From assembly GCA_964578835.1 (NCBI GenBank), contig CAZOEL010000024.1, forward strand, positions 1-64,000: a DNA stretch of 64,000 bases, given 5' to 3'. The notes under the pieces are model-generated. The model saw only the letters and a program-made list of their open reading frames with translations. It did no database searches and was not told where the DNA came from. This DNA is from CAZOEL01 sp964578835 (GTDB lineage Bacteria; Desulfobacterota; Syntrophobacteria; Syntrophobacterales; Syntrophobacteraceae). Shown one piece after another: positions 52,627 to 61,495 of this stretch. Position 1 is the first letter of the stretch; each line of letters starts with the position of its first letter. Position numbers and translations under genes: made by a program.

Positions 52627-54774
52627 TCATCGCATGCCCAGTTGTTTGAGCAGGCGGGAAAAATTGGAGCGGGGCAGTCCCAACATCTCAGCAGCTTTGG
52701 ATTGCTTGCCGCCCGCAAGGGTCAGCACATGGGCGACCATCTCTTTCTTGAATTCTTCAATGGCGGCGGCCAGAGGTTTTACAGGCAAATCAGAATAAGT
52801 CTCTTCCCGCATTTCCGCTGGAAGATCCTTAATCGTGATAGCGTCATTCCTGGCGACGATCATCAGGCGTTCGATGATGTTCTCGAGCTCTCGTATATTC
52901 CCGGGCCAGGGATACTTCAGGAGCACATCCATCACCACAGTGTCCAGATGCGCCCGAGTCGGCCTCAGGTAAGCATACTTACTGACAAAAAATTCAACCA
53001 ATTCAGGAATATCCTGTCTTCTTTCCCTCAATGGCGGCAAATGGATCGGGAAGACGTTCAGGCGGTAATACAGGTCGGAACGGAAGCTCGAATCCTGTAT
53101 CTTGTCTTTCAGATCTTTGTTCGTGGCGGCGATCACTCTCACGTCCACATGAATGGGAGACTTGGCTCCCAGCGGCTGAACCTCCTGCTCCTGGAGGACC
53201 CGCAAGAGCTTTGTTTGCGTCTTTAAGGAAATATCGCCGATCTCATCGAGAAATATGGTCCCGCCTTGAGCCAGCTGAAACATCCCGATTCGCCTTTCGT
53301 GAGCGCTGGTGAAGGCGCCTTTTTCATGGCCGAACAACTCGCTCTCGAGGAGCTCATCGGGTATGGCGGCGCAGTTGACTTTAATGAGCGGCCCATTCCT
53401 TCTCGGGCTCAGCTCGTGGATTGCATTGGCGATGAGCTCTTTTCCAGTTCCCGTTTCTCCGTAAACGATCACGGTTGCAGAGGTGGGAGCCCCTTTACGG
53501 ATCAGCTCCATCACCTCGTTCATGGCGTGGCTGTTGCCAACGATGAATTTTCGCTTCAGGCTTGCCTTGATCTTTTCGCGCAGAGAAGTATTTTCCTCCT
53601 CCAACCGTTTGGAGAGCGTTTCCATATGGTTTTTCTGGTCCAATATATCTTGGAAGATCAAGGCGTTCTCAAGAGCGATGCAGGCCTGTTTGGCAAAAGC
53701 GGAGAAAAACCTTTGTTGATCCTCTCCGAAGGCGTCAGGCGCGGAGGCATAGATCGCCAGAACGGCCATCAAAGACTCTTTGGAGCGAAGGGGGACCAGC
53801 AGGCCGGAGCGGATGCCGCTTGCTCTGAAATACTGCAAAAACGGGGAGAGCGATGGTTGTAACTGAATTTCAGGTATCACGAGCGGTTCAGCGCATGAAG
53901 AGAGCTTCTCGAAGAAATCTTTCTGCGAAAGGCTCGCAGCGGTAGCTCCGTATTGCGCGTCCAGCCCTTCGTAAAAGACTGGCCCTGGCTTTTTTTGAGC
54001 CGCCAGGTGTACGGCGCACCGATGCCCCAGACGTCGAACCATGGAAAGAATCCGCTTCGCCACCGCTTCCGTTTGGAGGCTCTTGCTAAGCAGAGTGGAC
54101 ATCTCGAAGAGGGTCGAAAGCTCCTTCATCTTGCCTGAAAGCTGCTCGTTGGCCAAAGCCAGCTCCGAAGTCCGCTCCTCAATTCTCGCTTCGAGCGCCT
54201 TGTTGAAGTGCTCTTTCTCCTCATACAGTCCGGCATTTTCTATGGCCAGACTGATGTGGCCGGCGAAAAGCTCCAGGGTCTTTATATCCTCGGGGTAGAT
54301 GGGCTGCCTGCTGTAGAACTTATCTCCGGTCAACACGCCCAACACCCTGCTGCGGCCAAGAAGGGGAACGACGCAGTATTCTTCAGTATCTGTGATCTTA
54401 AGGAATTTCTGACTGACCCGCGCATCCTCCCGAGCGTTTTGAACGTACACGGCGATCCCCTTTTGCACGCAAAGGGTCTCGACAGCAGTCTCATCCATCA
54501 TGAACCCGACCCAGTCCTTGATCCTTGAGGCCTGCTCCCGCCTCACCCGGTCCAGGAACGCCACGCATCGCAGGAAATCTCCCTCGACGAGATATATCAA
54601 TCCCCTTTCGAAATTAACCCCGATAATGGCCTTTTTCACCAGAATCTGAAGAAGAGCGTCTAGATTCATGGTCGAATGAATCTCTTCATTCATCTCAGCC
54701 AGCGTGCTGAGCTCGCGCAGCTTCTTCTGAATGAATTGCGCATCATTCAACGGGTCCGGAACATTTTCCGTCAT
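52627..54774 (-). CDS. Sigma54-dependent transcriptional activator with two GAF domains
   Basis: A 715-residue regulator. Two GAF-like domains occupy ~30-190 and ~225-385, a short coiled coil follows, and the AAA+ domain (~405-640) has Walker A YGETGTGKE, the sigma54-contacting GAFTSAHERR loop, and Walker B FLDEIGDIS. A Fis-type helix-turn-helix ends the protein (GGKQSKAAEMLGLPRSNFSR). It is similar in build to FhlA/NifA-type activators that sense small molecules or redox state through GAF. Lying directly upstream of the molybdoenzyme gene, it is a likely activator of it; that link is inferred from position. Confidence 0.92.
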   Translation of the reverse strand: MTENVPDPLNDAQFIQKKLRELSTLAEMNEEIHSTMNLDALLQILVKKAIIGVNFERGLIYLVEGDFLRCVAFLDRVRREQASRIKDWVGFMMDETAVETLCVQKGIAVYVQNAREDARVSQKFLKITDTEEYCVVPLLGRSRVLGVLTGDKFYSRQPIYPEDIKTLELFAGHISLAIENAGLYEEKEHFNKALEARIEERTSELALANEQLSGKMKELSTLFEMSTLLSKSLQTEAVAKRILSMVRRLGHRCAVHLAAQKKPGPVFYEGLDAQYGATAASLSQKDFFEKLSSCAEPLVIPEIQLQPSLSPFLQYFRASGIRSGLLVPLRSKESLMAVLAIYASAPDAFGEDQQRFFSAFAKQACIALENALIFQDILDQKNHMETLSKRLEEENTSLREKIKASLKRKFIVGNSHAMNEVMELIRKGAPTSATVIVYGETGTGKELIANAIHELSPRRNGPLIKVNCAAIPDELLESELFGHEKGAFTSAHERRIGMFQLAQGGTIFLDEIGDISLKTQTKLLRVLQEQEVQPLGAKSPIHVDVRVIAATNKDLKDKIQDSSFRSDLYYRLNVFPIHLPPLRERRQDIPELVEFFVSKYAYLRPTRAHLDTVVMDVLLKYPWPGNIRELENIIERLMIVARNDAITIKDLPAEMREETYSDLPVKPLAAAIEEFKKEMVAHVLTLAGGKQSKAAEMLGLPRSNFSRLLKQLGMR

Positions 54775-54854
54775 GATCGATCCGTCTCCCGATTCAGCTA
54801 TAACATTATAAATATCAGCATATCAATAAGTTAAGGCAGTAACGGGCGCACTCT

Positions 54855-55568
54855 TCATTCTTCGATGACCGGATTTCTCAGGATTCCTATTCGCTCTATT
54901 TCCACTTCAACGACGTCGCCGTGCTTGATGCGCCCTACTCCGGCGGGAGTGCCGGTGGCTATAATGTCTCCAGGCATCAGGGTGAAGTTTTTCGATACGA
55001 AGGAGATGATCTCGGGGATCTTGAAGATCATGCAACTGGTGCTCGAATCCTGGGCCACCTTGCCGTTCAATCGGCACTGGATTCTCAAGTTCTGCGGGTC
55101 CGGGACATCTTCGGCCGAAACCACCACCGGGCCAATGGGACCAAAGCCGTCCAGGGATTTTCCCCGAAACCAGCCGGAACGATCTCCCGTTTGAAGATTT
55201 CTCTGGCTCACGTCATTGAAGCACGCGTATCCGAAGACATGGCTCAAGGCATCCCGGGAAGGGACGTTCTTACATCGGTCCTTAATGATTATTGCAAGCT
55301 CGGCTTCATAGTCGGTCCTTAAGTCCTCGAATCCATACTCCTTCAAGAAGGCCGGAATCACGATCGGTTCATCCGGCCCTATTAACACGTTCGGAGTCTT
55401 TGGAAAAAGGATTGGCTCCGTCGGGATTTCATCAGTGAAGCCTTTTACCTGAACTGAATGACTTTCGGCAATATGCTCGCGGTAGTTGAGACCGAGAGCG
55501 ATGATTTTCGTCGGGTTGAGCGCATAGGTCCGGGCTCGATTGTAGACGGGCAATTCCACCATGATCAT
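54855..55568 (-). CDS. Fumarylacetoacetate hydrolase family protein
   Basis: A 237-residue enzyme of the FAH/2-hydroxyhepta-2,4-diene-1,7-dioate isomerase family. KIIALGLNYREHIAES, the metal-binding acidic residues in DYEAELAIIIKD, and MPGDIIATGTPAGVGRIKHG are conserved signatures. Members hydrolyse or decarboxylate beta-diketo acids, or isomerise dicarboxylates (including oxaloacetate tautomers). The substrate cannot be assigned. GAGGAG precedes the ATG. It lies on the same strand as the upstream 93-residue and inositol-phosphate synthase genes. Confidence 0.92.
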   Translation of the reverse strand: MIMVELPVYNRARTYALNPTKIIALGLNYREHIAESHSVQVKGFTDEIPTEPILFPKTPNVLIGPDEPIVIPAFLKEYGFEDLRTDYEAELAIIIKDRCKNVPSRDALSHVFGYACFNDVSQRNLQTGDRSGWFRGKSLDGFGPIGPVVVSAEDVPDPQNLRIQCRLNGKVAQDSSTSCMIFKIPEIISFVSKNFTLMPGDIIATGTPAGVGRIKHGDVVEVEIERIGILRNPVIEE

Positions 55569-55633
55569 CTCACTCCTCTACTCGTTGGCCGCTCTATGAA
55601 GCGGGATCGAGCCCGTTCCGACGTTTGCCGCCA

Positions 55634-55915
55634 TCAGCCCTCACCGTCTCCGTTCTGGTGCGAATGGCCTTCGTCTTTCAGAAAATACCGGTGATATTCA
55701 TCCTCTGAAAAATGATTGCGCATGAGCTGACCCATGAGCTCAAAGAGCTGGTTTATCTCTCCATCGCTCAATCTCGGGATCAGCGTCGCCATGAAGTCAT
55801 CTTCGGAGAATTTCTGCAGGTAATACATGAGCGACTTCTCGTCCACTTCCCTCGAGAAGCCGAAAGCGACTATTCCGTCATACGCATCGACAAAGGTGTG
55901 CTTATGCTTGTTCAT
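55634..55915 (-). CDS. Conserved small acidic protein of unknown function
   Basis: A 93-residue cytoplasmic protein with DAYDGIVAFGFSREVDEKSL, FSEDDFMATLIPRLSDGEIN and a histidine/acid-rich tail. It looks like a real gene: coding composition, 22 bp after the inositol-phosphate synthase stop on the same strand. I do not recognise the family. The FSEDDFMATLIPRL part suggests a helical, possibly protein-binding, domain. A role linked to inositol phosphate or to the downstream hydrolase is only a guess from position. Confidence 0.65.
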   Translation of the reverse strand: MNKHKHTFVDAYDGIVAFGFSREVDEKSLMYYLQKFSEDDFMATLIPRLSDGEINQLFELMGQLMRNHFSEDEYHRYFLKDEGHSHQNGDGEG

Positions 55916-55936
55916 TAAAAAATCCCTTGATAGCGC

Positions 55937-57286
55937 CTATTCTTCGCTTTCTCCGTTCATATAGTAATCCAGGCCGAAATGGGTTATCTGCTCTTCGCCC
56001 ATGAGGTAGCGGAGAGTATTCTTGAGCTTCATGAGCTGGATGAAAAGATCGTGCTCGGGATAGAGGTTCTCCTTGTGCATGGGGCTCTTGAAGTAGAAAG
56101 AGAGCCACTCCTGGATTCCGCTCATGCCGACGCGCTTGGCCAGGTCGGTAAAGAGAACGAGATCGAGCACCAGGGGAGCGGCCAGGATGCTGTCTCGGCA
56201 CAAGAAATCGACCTTGATCTGCATGGGATATCCGAGCCAACCGAAGATATCGATGCAGTCCCAGCCTTCCTTGTTGTCTCCTCGCGGCGGATAATAATTA
56301 ATGGTAACCTTATGGTAATAATTTTTGTAGAGAGTGGGGTATAGATGCGGTTGCAGGATATATTCCAGCACCGAGAGCTTGCTCTCTTCCTTGGTCTTGA
56401 AGGAATCCTTGTCATCGAGCACCAGGCCGTCGCGATTTCCCAGGATATTTGTGGAATACCAGCCTTCGAGCCCGATCATGCGAGACTTGAGGCCAGGGGC
56501 CAGAATGGTCTTCATCAGAGTCTGGCCGGTTTTGAAATCCTTGCCGGCTATGGGAATATTGTTTTGGTTCGCCAGCTCGACCATTGCCGGAACATCCAAC
56601 GTGAGATTAGGCGCGCCGTTGATGAAGGGGACTCCGCTCTCGAGCGCTGCAACCGCATAGAGCATGCTGGGAGGAATTCTCGGATCGTTTCTGTCTATCG
56701 CCGTTTCGAACGCCTCCACCGACTGGTGGATTTCTTCGGGCTTGAGATAAACTTCCGTGCTTCCGCACCAGACCATGACGCAGCGTTCCAGCCCGTTGCG
56801 CTCCTTAAACTCCTGAATATCCTGTTTGAGAGCCTCGACCCGCCCCCGGAGATCGGGGTTTTCCTTGATGTAAGTCCCATCGAGATTCTTTACGAAGCGA
56901 CGATCGAAGACAGCTTTCATGGGCCGGATGCCGCTGAGGAAATCCTTGATGGGATCCAGATGTTCGCGCTTCAGCACGCGAGCGTACAGCGCCGCTTCAT
57001 AGCCGTTGGCTTCATAGATGTCCCACCCGCCGAAAACGATGCCTTCCAAAGGCTCCAGAGGCGCAAACTCTTTTATCTTCGGGCTTCGGCGCTCAAAGCG
57101 CTTTCCAAGCCGAATGGTCCCCAATTGCGTGAGAGATCCGATGGGCTCGGCCAGCTCCCTGCGGACAAGTTCAACTCCTGCTATGAAAGTCGTGCTCACC
57201 GCACCGCCGATGCCCGGGATAAGAACCCCCAGCTTTCCAGTGGGCGCCTCAATCTGGTCCTTTCGCTTCAAACTCTTTTCCTTCAA
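55937..57286 (-). CDS. ino1: myo-Inositol-1-phosphate synthase
   Basis: A 449-residue NAD-dependent enzyme that cyclises glucose 6-phosphate to inositol phosphate. Family signatures include the nucleotide-binding VLIPGIGGAVSTTFIAG, FGGWDIYEANGYEAAL, NGAPNLTLD, IAGKDFKTGQTLMKT with catalytic lysines, and LGNRDGLVLDD. The start is TTG 57286, seven bases after GGAGGG; the open frame extends further upstream without similarity. Inositol could serve phospholipids or compatible solutes such as di-myo-inositol phosphate; the genes needed to decide are not in the window. Confidence 0.93.
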   Translation of the reverse strand: MKEKSLKRKDQIEAPTGKLGVLIPGIGGAVSTTFIAGVELVRRELAEPIGSLTQLGTIRLGKRFERRSPKIKEFAPLEPLEGIVFGGWDIYEANGYEAALYARVLKREHLDPIKDFLSGIRPMKAVFDRRFVKNLDGTYIKENPDLRGRVEALKQDIQEFKERNGLERCVMVWCGSTEVYLKPEEIHQSVEAFETAIDRNDPRIPPSMLYAVAALESGVPFINGAPNLTLDVPAMVELANQNNIPIAGKDFKTGQTLMKTILAPGLKSRMIGLEGWYSTNILGNRDGLVLDDKDSFKTKEESKLSVLEYILQPHLYPTLYKNYYHKVTINYYPPRGDNKEGWDCIDIFGWLGYPMQIKVDFLCRDSILAAPLVLDLVLFTDLAKRVGMSGIQEWLSFYFKSPMHKENLYPEHDLFIQLMKLKNTLRYLMGEEQITHFGLDYYMNGESEE

Positions 57287-57475
57287 CGCCTTACCCTCCG
57301 TTACCAATGAAATGGCAATGCCCGGCTCGGCAATCGACGCCTTCGCCAATTCGCATCGCCGCCGCCGATTATCGCTCAAGACAAGCACTGCGCAATTATT
57401 CCCGGATAATCAAATGCTCAACACCTTAAGCCCTTGACGTGCGACCTGTCAAGAGTCAAGCCCGAGCCCGCAGGG

Positions 57476-57786
57476 CTATCTTGTTCTGTGATGATTGAAC
57501 AATCGTAACGCCCGGTTAGCCTCTATTCCAGTCACTTCTGCTGTTGGAATCAGCCCTGAAGGGGCGAAATACCATAGCCCGGGGCATCGCCCCGGGTAGA
57601 GATCCCGCCATACTCTTCTCCAAGCCCTGTAAGGGCGAGATAACCACTTTCTGGATATTTCGCCCCTTCAGGGCTCCGGGGAGGTTGTGCGGCTCCCGAA
57701 CCCGGGGCGTTGCCCCGGGCTATGGTATTTCGCCCTTTCAGGGCTTTCACGGGAAGCATTTGGGAGCGAAGTGCAGGGAAAAAGAT
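57476..57786. repeat. Family C repeat, copy 4
   Basis: GCCCTGAAGGGGCG and CCCGGGGCATCGCCCCGGG palindromes flanked by TCTTGTTCTGTGATGATTG on the left and CATTTGGGAGCGAAGTGCAG on the right, the reverse order of copy 3. It accounts for most of the gene-free 57287-57901 interval. Confidence 0.7.
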
Positions 57787-57901
57787 TCCCGTACACATGG
57801 TCATTTCTGAATGAGACCAAATTTACCGTGCCCGAGCCCGGCCGGCGCCTCCTCCAGCGCTCGGGAAAATGTTGGCGCAGGCTGACAACGAGATCCTGCG
57901 C

Positions 57902-58438
57902 TCATCCCCGCAGAGCCTTCTTTTCCAGCTCAAGCAACGCCTTCTTGATTCCAAGCCCTCCAGTATACCCACCCATGCCGCCTCCCGAGGCCACAACCCT
58001 GTGGCAGGGGATGAGGATGGGGACCCGGTTCTTGCCACAGGCTCCGCCCACGGCGCGAGCGGCCTTCGGAGCTCCGACGCTTCGGGCGATTTCAATATAG
58101 GTGCGGGTTTCTCCGGAAGGAATGAGACGGAGGGCTTCCCACACTCTTTTCTGAAAAGGAGATCCCCAGTCCGCGTCCACGGGAAAATCGGAAAGCGCGT
58201 CGCCTCCCTCGAAATAGCGAAGAATCGCCCCCTTCACTTCCCGCAGGAGCGCGGAACCCTCATCAAGCGCGATCGAAGGTCCGGGATATGCTTCCAGCAT
58301 GCGGGCATGGATCCCGTCCGCAGAAGGAAGCTCATCTCCGAGAAATTCAAGGAGACAGATCCCTTTTGCGCTTTCCGCCAATAGAATCCAGCCCAGAGGC
58401 GACGAGAAGGACGCATAACGAATGATAGAACTAGCCAT
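57902..58438 (-). CDS. ogt: Methylated-DNA-[protein]-cysteine S-methyltransferase
   Basis: A 178-residue O6-alkylguanine DNA alkyltransferase. The acceptor cysteine lies in ILIPCHRVVASGGG, and FQKRVWEALRLIPSGETRTY supplies the DNA-binding helix; GGYTGGLGIKKALLELE is the usual C-terminal end. It repairs O6-methylguanine by irreversible transfer to the cysteine. The N-terminus lacks the Ada activator domain, so it is an Ogt-type protein. It lies 15 bp after the metallo-hydrolase gene stop and may be co-transcribed. Confidence 0.94.
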   Translation of the reverse strand: MASSIIRYASFSSPLGWILLAESAKGICLLEFLGDELPSADGIHARMLEAYPGPSIALDEGSALLREVKGAILRYFEGGDALSDFPVDADWGSPFQKRVWEALRLIPSGETRTYIEIARSVGAPKAARAVGGACGKNRVPILIPCHRVVASGGGMGGYTGGLGIKKALLELEKKALRG

Positions 58439-58453
58439 TTCCTCGACAACTCT

Positions 58454-59104
58454 CTAACTTTTGGCTACAAAATCCATGATATAAGGATTTGTTTGCGCTT
58501 CATGACCGATTGTGGAATACGGCCGATCTCCATAATCGTGTCCCGGCCACACAACCGTATCCGGAGGCAGCTTAAGAAGCTTCGTCTCAAAAGATTCTTT
58601 CATTTGCCGGAAAGAGCACCCGGGAAAGTCAGTCCGCCCAACGGCTCCGACAAAAAGAGTGTCTCCGGTGAAAAGGTTGCCGTCGATCAATATGCAACAG
58701 GCTCCGGGAGAATGTCCCGGAGTATGCAGGAACTTCATGACGATATTTCCAAAGGATAGCTCATCGCCGTCTTCAACCCGGACGTCGGCCGCCGCCGGGG
58801 TATCGAGCCCCATCATCTTCGTCCAACCCTTGATGTCCGCTCGCTGGAAAAAATCATCGTCCAGGGAGTGCATGACAACCGGAGCGCCCGTCGCCTCTTT
58901 CAAATAGTCGTTGCCGCAGGTATGATCGGCATGACCATGGGTATTGACTATGTAACGGAGCTTGACATTCTTCTGTCGCAGCAGATCAAGCAGTTGATCT
59001 TCGTTTCCGGCGGGGTCGATGAGAATGCCTTCTCCAGTTTCCTCATCGTAGACCATGTAGCAGAAAACATCCATATATCCGACGCGGGTTTGTACGATTT
59101 TCAT
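58454..59104 (-). CDS. Metallo-beta-lactamase-fold hydrolase (glyoxalase II-like)
   Basis: A 216-residue MBL-fold protein with the metal-binding THGHADHTCGN, the later histidine in LHTPGHSPGACC, GDTLFVGAVGRTDFPG, and WPGHDYGD. The length and the GDTLF..GRTDFPG stretch fit glyoxalase II-like thioesterases and persulfide-dioxygenase relatives. The start at ATG 59104 has GAGGAG upstream; a longer frame of 12 codons is less likely. It lies upstream of ogt on the same strand. Confidence 0.92.
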   Translation of the reverse strand: MKIVQTRVGYMDVFCYMVYDEETGEGILIDPAGNEDQLLDLLRQKNVKLRYIVNTHGHADHTCGNDYLKEATGAPVVMHSLDDDFFQRADIKGWTKMMGLDTPAAADVRVEDGDELSFGNIVMKFLHTPGHSPGACCILIDGNLFTGDTLFVGAVGRTDFPGCSFRQMKESFETKLLKLPPDTVVWPGHDYGDRPYSTIGHEAQTNPYIMDFVAKS

Positions 59105-59433
59105 ATTGCTCCTCACCTGGAATTTATCGTTCAAAAACATTCAAATGCGCTAAAAGATGGACCAAAACACCTGAAAAGTCAAAGGCCAGTAAAGAGCGCG
59201 GCGGCGACTCTATTCCCGAGCATGACAAATGCCCTCGTAGAATGGGCGCTTCTTTGGGCGTCAAGCGAACCCAGCAAAGAGCCGATTTCCGGAAGGCATG
59301 GGAGAATCCCCGCCCCACTCGAATCGGAATGGGAATTGCCGTCCGGATGTTGTATGCCATAGCTTTAATTCATAATATATGCGAAAGTTTCAATAATGCA
59401 GAGCATTGACAGAAAAAAAGGAGGAAACCGCTC
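59105..59433. other. Gene-free divergent intergenic region
   Basis: Separates the minus-strand hydrolase from the plus-strand reductase. It should contain both promoters. I see no repeat or RNA. Confidence 0.4.
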
Positions 59434-60348
59434 ATGCATATACTCATATTAGGCGCCGGAGCGTTGGGAAGCCTGCTTGCGGCGAGACTCTCCGGAACGG
59501 ATGCAAAGATCACTCTTCTCGGAGTCAACCGTGAACATATTGAGGCCATTCTCGAGCACGGGCTCGTGGTGGAAGAGCTTGACGGTTCTCTAACTCGCCA
59601 TCATCCGGTCTGTCATGACAATCCGAACGCTGTGGAGGAAAAGGCGGACCTCGTGATCGTCGCCGTGAAGGCCTATGCAACGCAAAGAGCTGTCTTCGAT
59701 TTAATGGACCATTGCCGGCCTTCCACTTTATTTCTCACGCTCCAAAACGGCATCGGCAATTGGGAGAGCATCGCCCGAATAGTCGGGGCCGACAGAGTGT
59801 CGGTCGGAATCACAGCTCAAGGCTCCACCCTCCTGGAACCTGGCAGAATACGTCATGGAGGCAATGGAGCAACCTTCATCGGAGAGCCTTCCGGGCCTCC
59901 TACAAAGCGGATCTACTCGCTTATGGAGATCTTCCTGAAGGCCGGCCTCGACGCCAAAGCCGGGGAATGCATGGAGGACCTCATATGGCATAAGCTTCTC
60001 ATCAACATCGGCATCAACGCAATAACGGCGCTCACCGGAATCCGCAACGGCATGATCGCCGAGATAAAGCCGGCTTCGGAGCTGTCCAGAGCCGCGGTGG
60101 AGGAGGCCGCGCTGGTCGCTCAGGCCAAAGGGATTCGCATAGCAAACGACATCGTTCAGAGGGTGCTGGCGGTCGCTCAGGCCACAGCCGTGAACCGCTC
60201 ATCAATGGGACAGGATGTGGACCGCAGAAAGAGAACGGAAATCGACGCTATAAATGGAGCCATTGTCCGCTTCGGTGAACAACTGAACATCCCAACTCCC
60301 GTAAACCGCACACTCACGCAGCTCATAAAGATAATGGAAGCAAGATAG
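59434..60348 (+). CDS. panE: 2-Dehydropantoate 2-reductase family protein
   Basis: A 304-residue NADPH-dependent reductase with Rossmann motif ILGAGALGSLLAARLSG at residues 4-20, VIVAVKAYATQRAV, LTLQNGIGNWE and catalytic lysine region DLIWHKLLINIGINAITAL. PanE reduces ketopantoate to pantoate for coenzyme A; related proteins act on other 2-oxo acids, so the symbol is tentative. AAAAAGGAGG precedes the ATG. It stands alone. Confidence 0.9.
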   Translation: MHILILGAGALGSLLAARLSGTDAKITLLGVNREHIEAILEHGLVVEELDGSLTRHHPVCHDNPNAVEEKADLVIVAVKAYATQRAVFDLMDHCRPSTLFLTLQNGIGNWESIARIVGADRVSVGITAQGSTLLEPGRIRHGGNGATFIGEPSGPPTKRIYSLMEIFLKAGLDAKAGECMEDLIWHKLLINIGINAITALTGIRNGMIAEIKPASELSRAAVEEAALVAQAKGIRIANDIVQRVLAVAQATAVNRSSMGQDVDRRKRTEIDAINGAIVRFGEQLNIPTPVNRTLTQLIKIMEAR

Positions 60349-60449
60349 AAAGAAGACGGCGAGAAAGAAGGAGCCCCCTGCCCGCATGACTTGCCGGACA
60401 GGGTTTTACGACCCTCATAGGTCGACTTGGAAGTCTGAAAGAGCGCCGA

Positions 60450-60968
60450 TCAACATTTCCCTGATCCCGAGCGCTCCAGATCCTTCACAAAGTCCGGCGA
60501 AGGCGTTCCGCCCAACTGCCGAAAACGCTTCAAGTCCGAGCACGCTCGCGCATAGTCGTTGGCGCGGAATGACGCTATGGCCCGGTTATGGTACGCTTCG
60601 GCAAATTGCGGATTCAGTTGCAACGCGCGGGTGTAGTCGGCCATGGCAAGATCGTATTTTCCCGCTTTCACGTACGACATGCCACGATTGTTGAGCGCCC
60701 TGGCGTTATCGGGATCCAACTTGATTGCTTCACTGAAGTGGCCGATTGCTTGCTCATAATCACCCTCGGCAAAAGCGCTCAAGCCTTCTCGGCTGTGCAT
60801 TTCAGACTCATCCATTTTGGCGGCCGCCCCTTGCTTCGCCTGTGCGAGCATTACGCTTTCCGCATATGAATCGCTCGCATGCGCCGCCGAACTGGAGAGC
60901 CCAAAGATAACTCCTAAAACGGGCGCCAGGACAACGAAGAAAAGGGTGGCGATTTTTTTAACAGACAT
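60450..60968 (-). CDS. Exported TPR-repeat protein
   Basis: A 172-residue protein with an N-terminal signal segment (ATLFFVVLAPVLGVIFGLSS, then AAHA) and three TPR repeats from about residue 60 (EGDYEQAIGHFSEAIKLDPD and two more). It ends in SGSGKC. GAGGAGAAG precedes the ATG at 60968. TPRs mediate protein-protein contacts; the partner is not evident. It is transcribed in the same direction as the adjacent lipoprotein gene. Confidence 0.82.
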   Translation of the reverse strand: MSVKKIATLFFVVLAPVLGVIFGLSSSAAHASDSYAESVMLAQAKQGAAAKMDESEMHSREGLSAFAEGDYEQAIGHFSEAIKLDPDNARALNNRGMSYVKAGKYDLAMADYTRALQLNPQFAEAYHNRAIASFRANDYARACSDLKRFRQLGGTPSPDFVKDLERSGSGKC

Positions 60969-61029
60969 TGGTCTTCTCCTCATATTTCATCTCCGGAGCG
61001 CAACTCGCTCCAGCTTCATCTCTACAGCG

Positions 61030-61281
61030 TTAAGGCCTTCCACGGCTCTTTTCATATTGATCGACCAAAATTCCTCCAACCACACCGGCGGCGCCGCCTA
61101 TAGCGGCTCCAGTTCCCGCGCTGCCCCCTGAAATCGCTCCGATTGCGGCTCCAGAGCCAGCGCCAATCGCTCCCCCACTCAGCATCCTCTGTTCTGTATA
61201 GCTCATGCCGGCGCAACCCGAGATTGTAAGGACAAGCAGCGCCGTCAGAATAAAGCGGCCAATCTTTTCTATTCTTCTCAT
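61030..61281 (-). CDS. Glycine-zipper lipoprotein
   Basis: An 83-residue protein with a lipoprotein signal (LTALLVLTISGC, lipobox before the cysteine) and a glycine-zipper helix pair (GGAIGAGSGAAIGAISGGSA and GAAIGGAAGVVGGILVD). Such small proteins insert in or sit on the outer membrane (as OsmB, SlyB and YMGG-type proteins do) and are often stress induced. GGGAGG lies upstream of ATG 61281. The function here is unknown. Confidence 0.82.
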   Translation of the reverse strand: MRRIEKIGRFILTALLVLTISGCAGMSYTEQRMLSGGAIGAGSGAAIGAISGGSAGTGAAIGGAAGVVGGILVDQYEKSRGRP

Positions 61282-61495
61282 TTCAAAACCTCCCTTCACG
61301 TTAAATCTCATCTTAAAAGATAAGCAGAGAGGTCTATGAACTCATCATGCGGCTGGTTGATTGTGAAGTTATCCATGGTTTCGAACGAGAGGAACGCAAT
61401 CGACGATTTTAGCCGAAGGCCTATTGCGCCTTGTCGAGGCGCGCCTTCATGAGACTGAAAAGAATAGCTGAGTGAAGTGAAATATCTTAATATCT

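Noticed and set aside
57544..57810. Small open frames with repeated GRNTIARG-like residues
   Set aside because: They are translations of family C palindromes, which also occur in other frames at 13.3, 41.8 and 49.6 kb.
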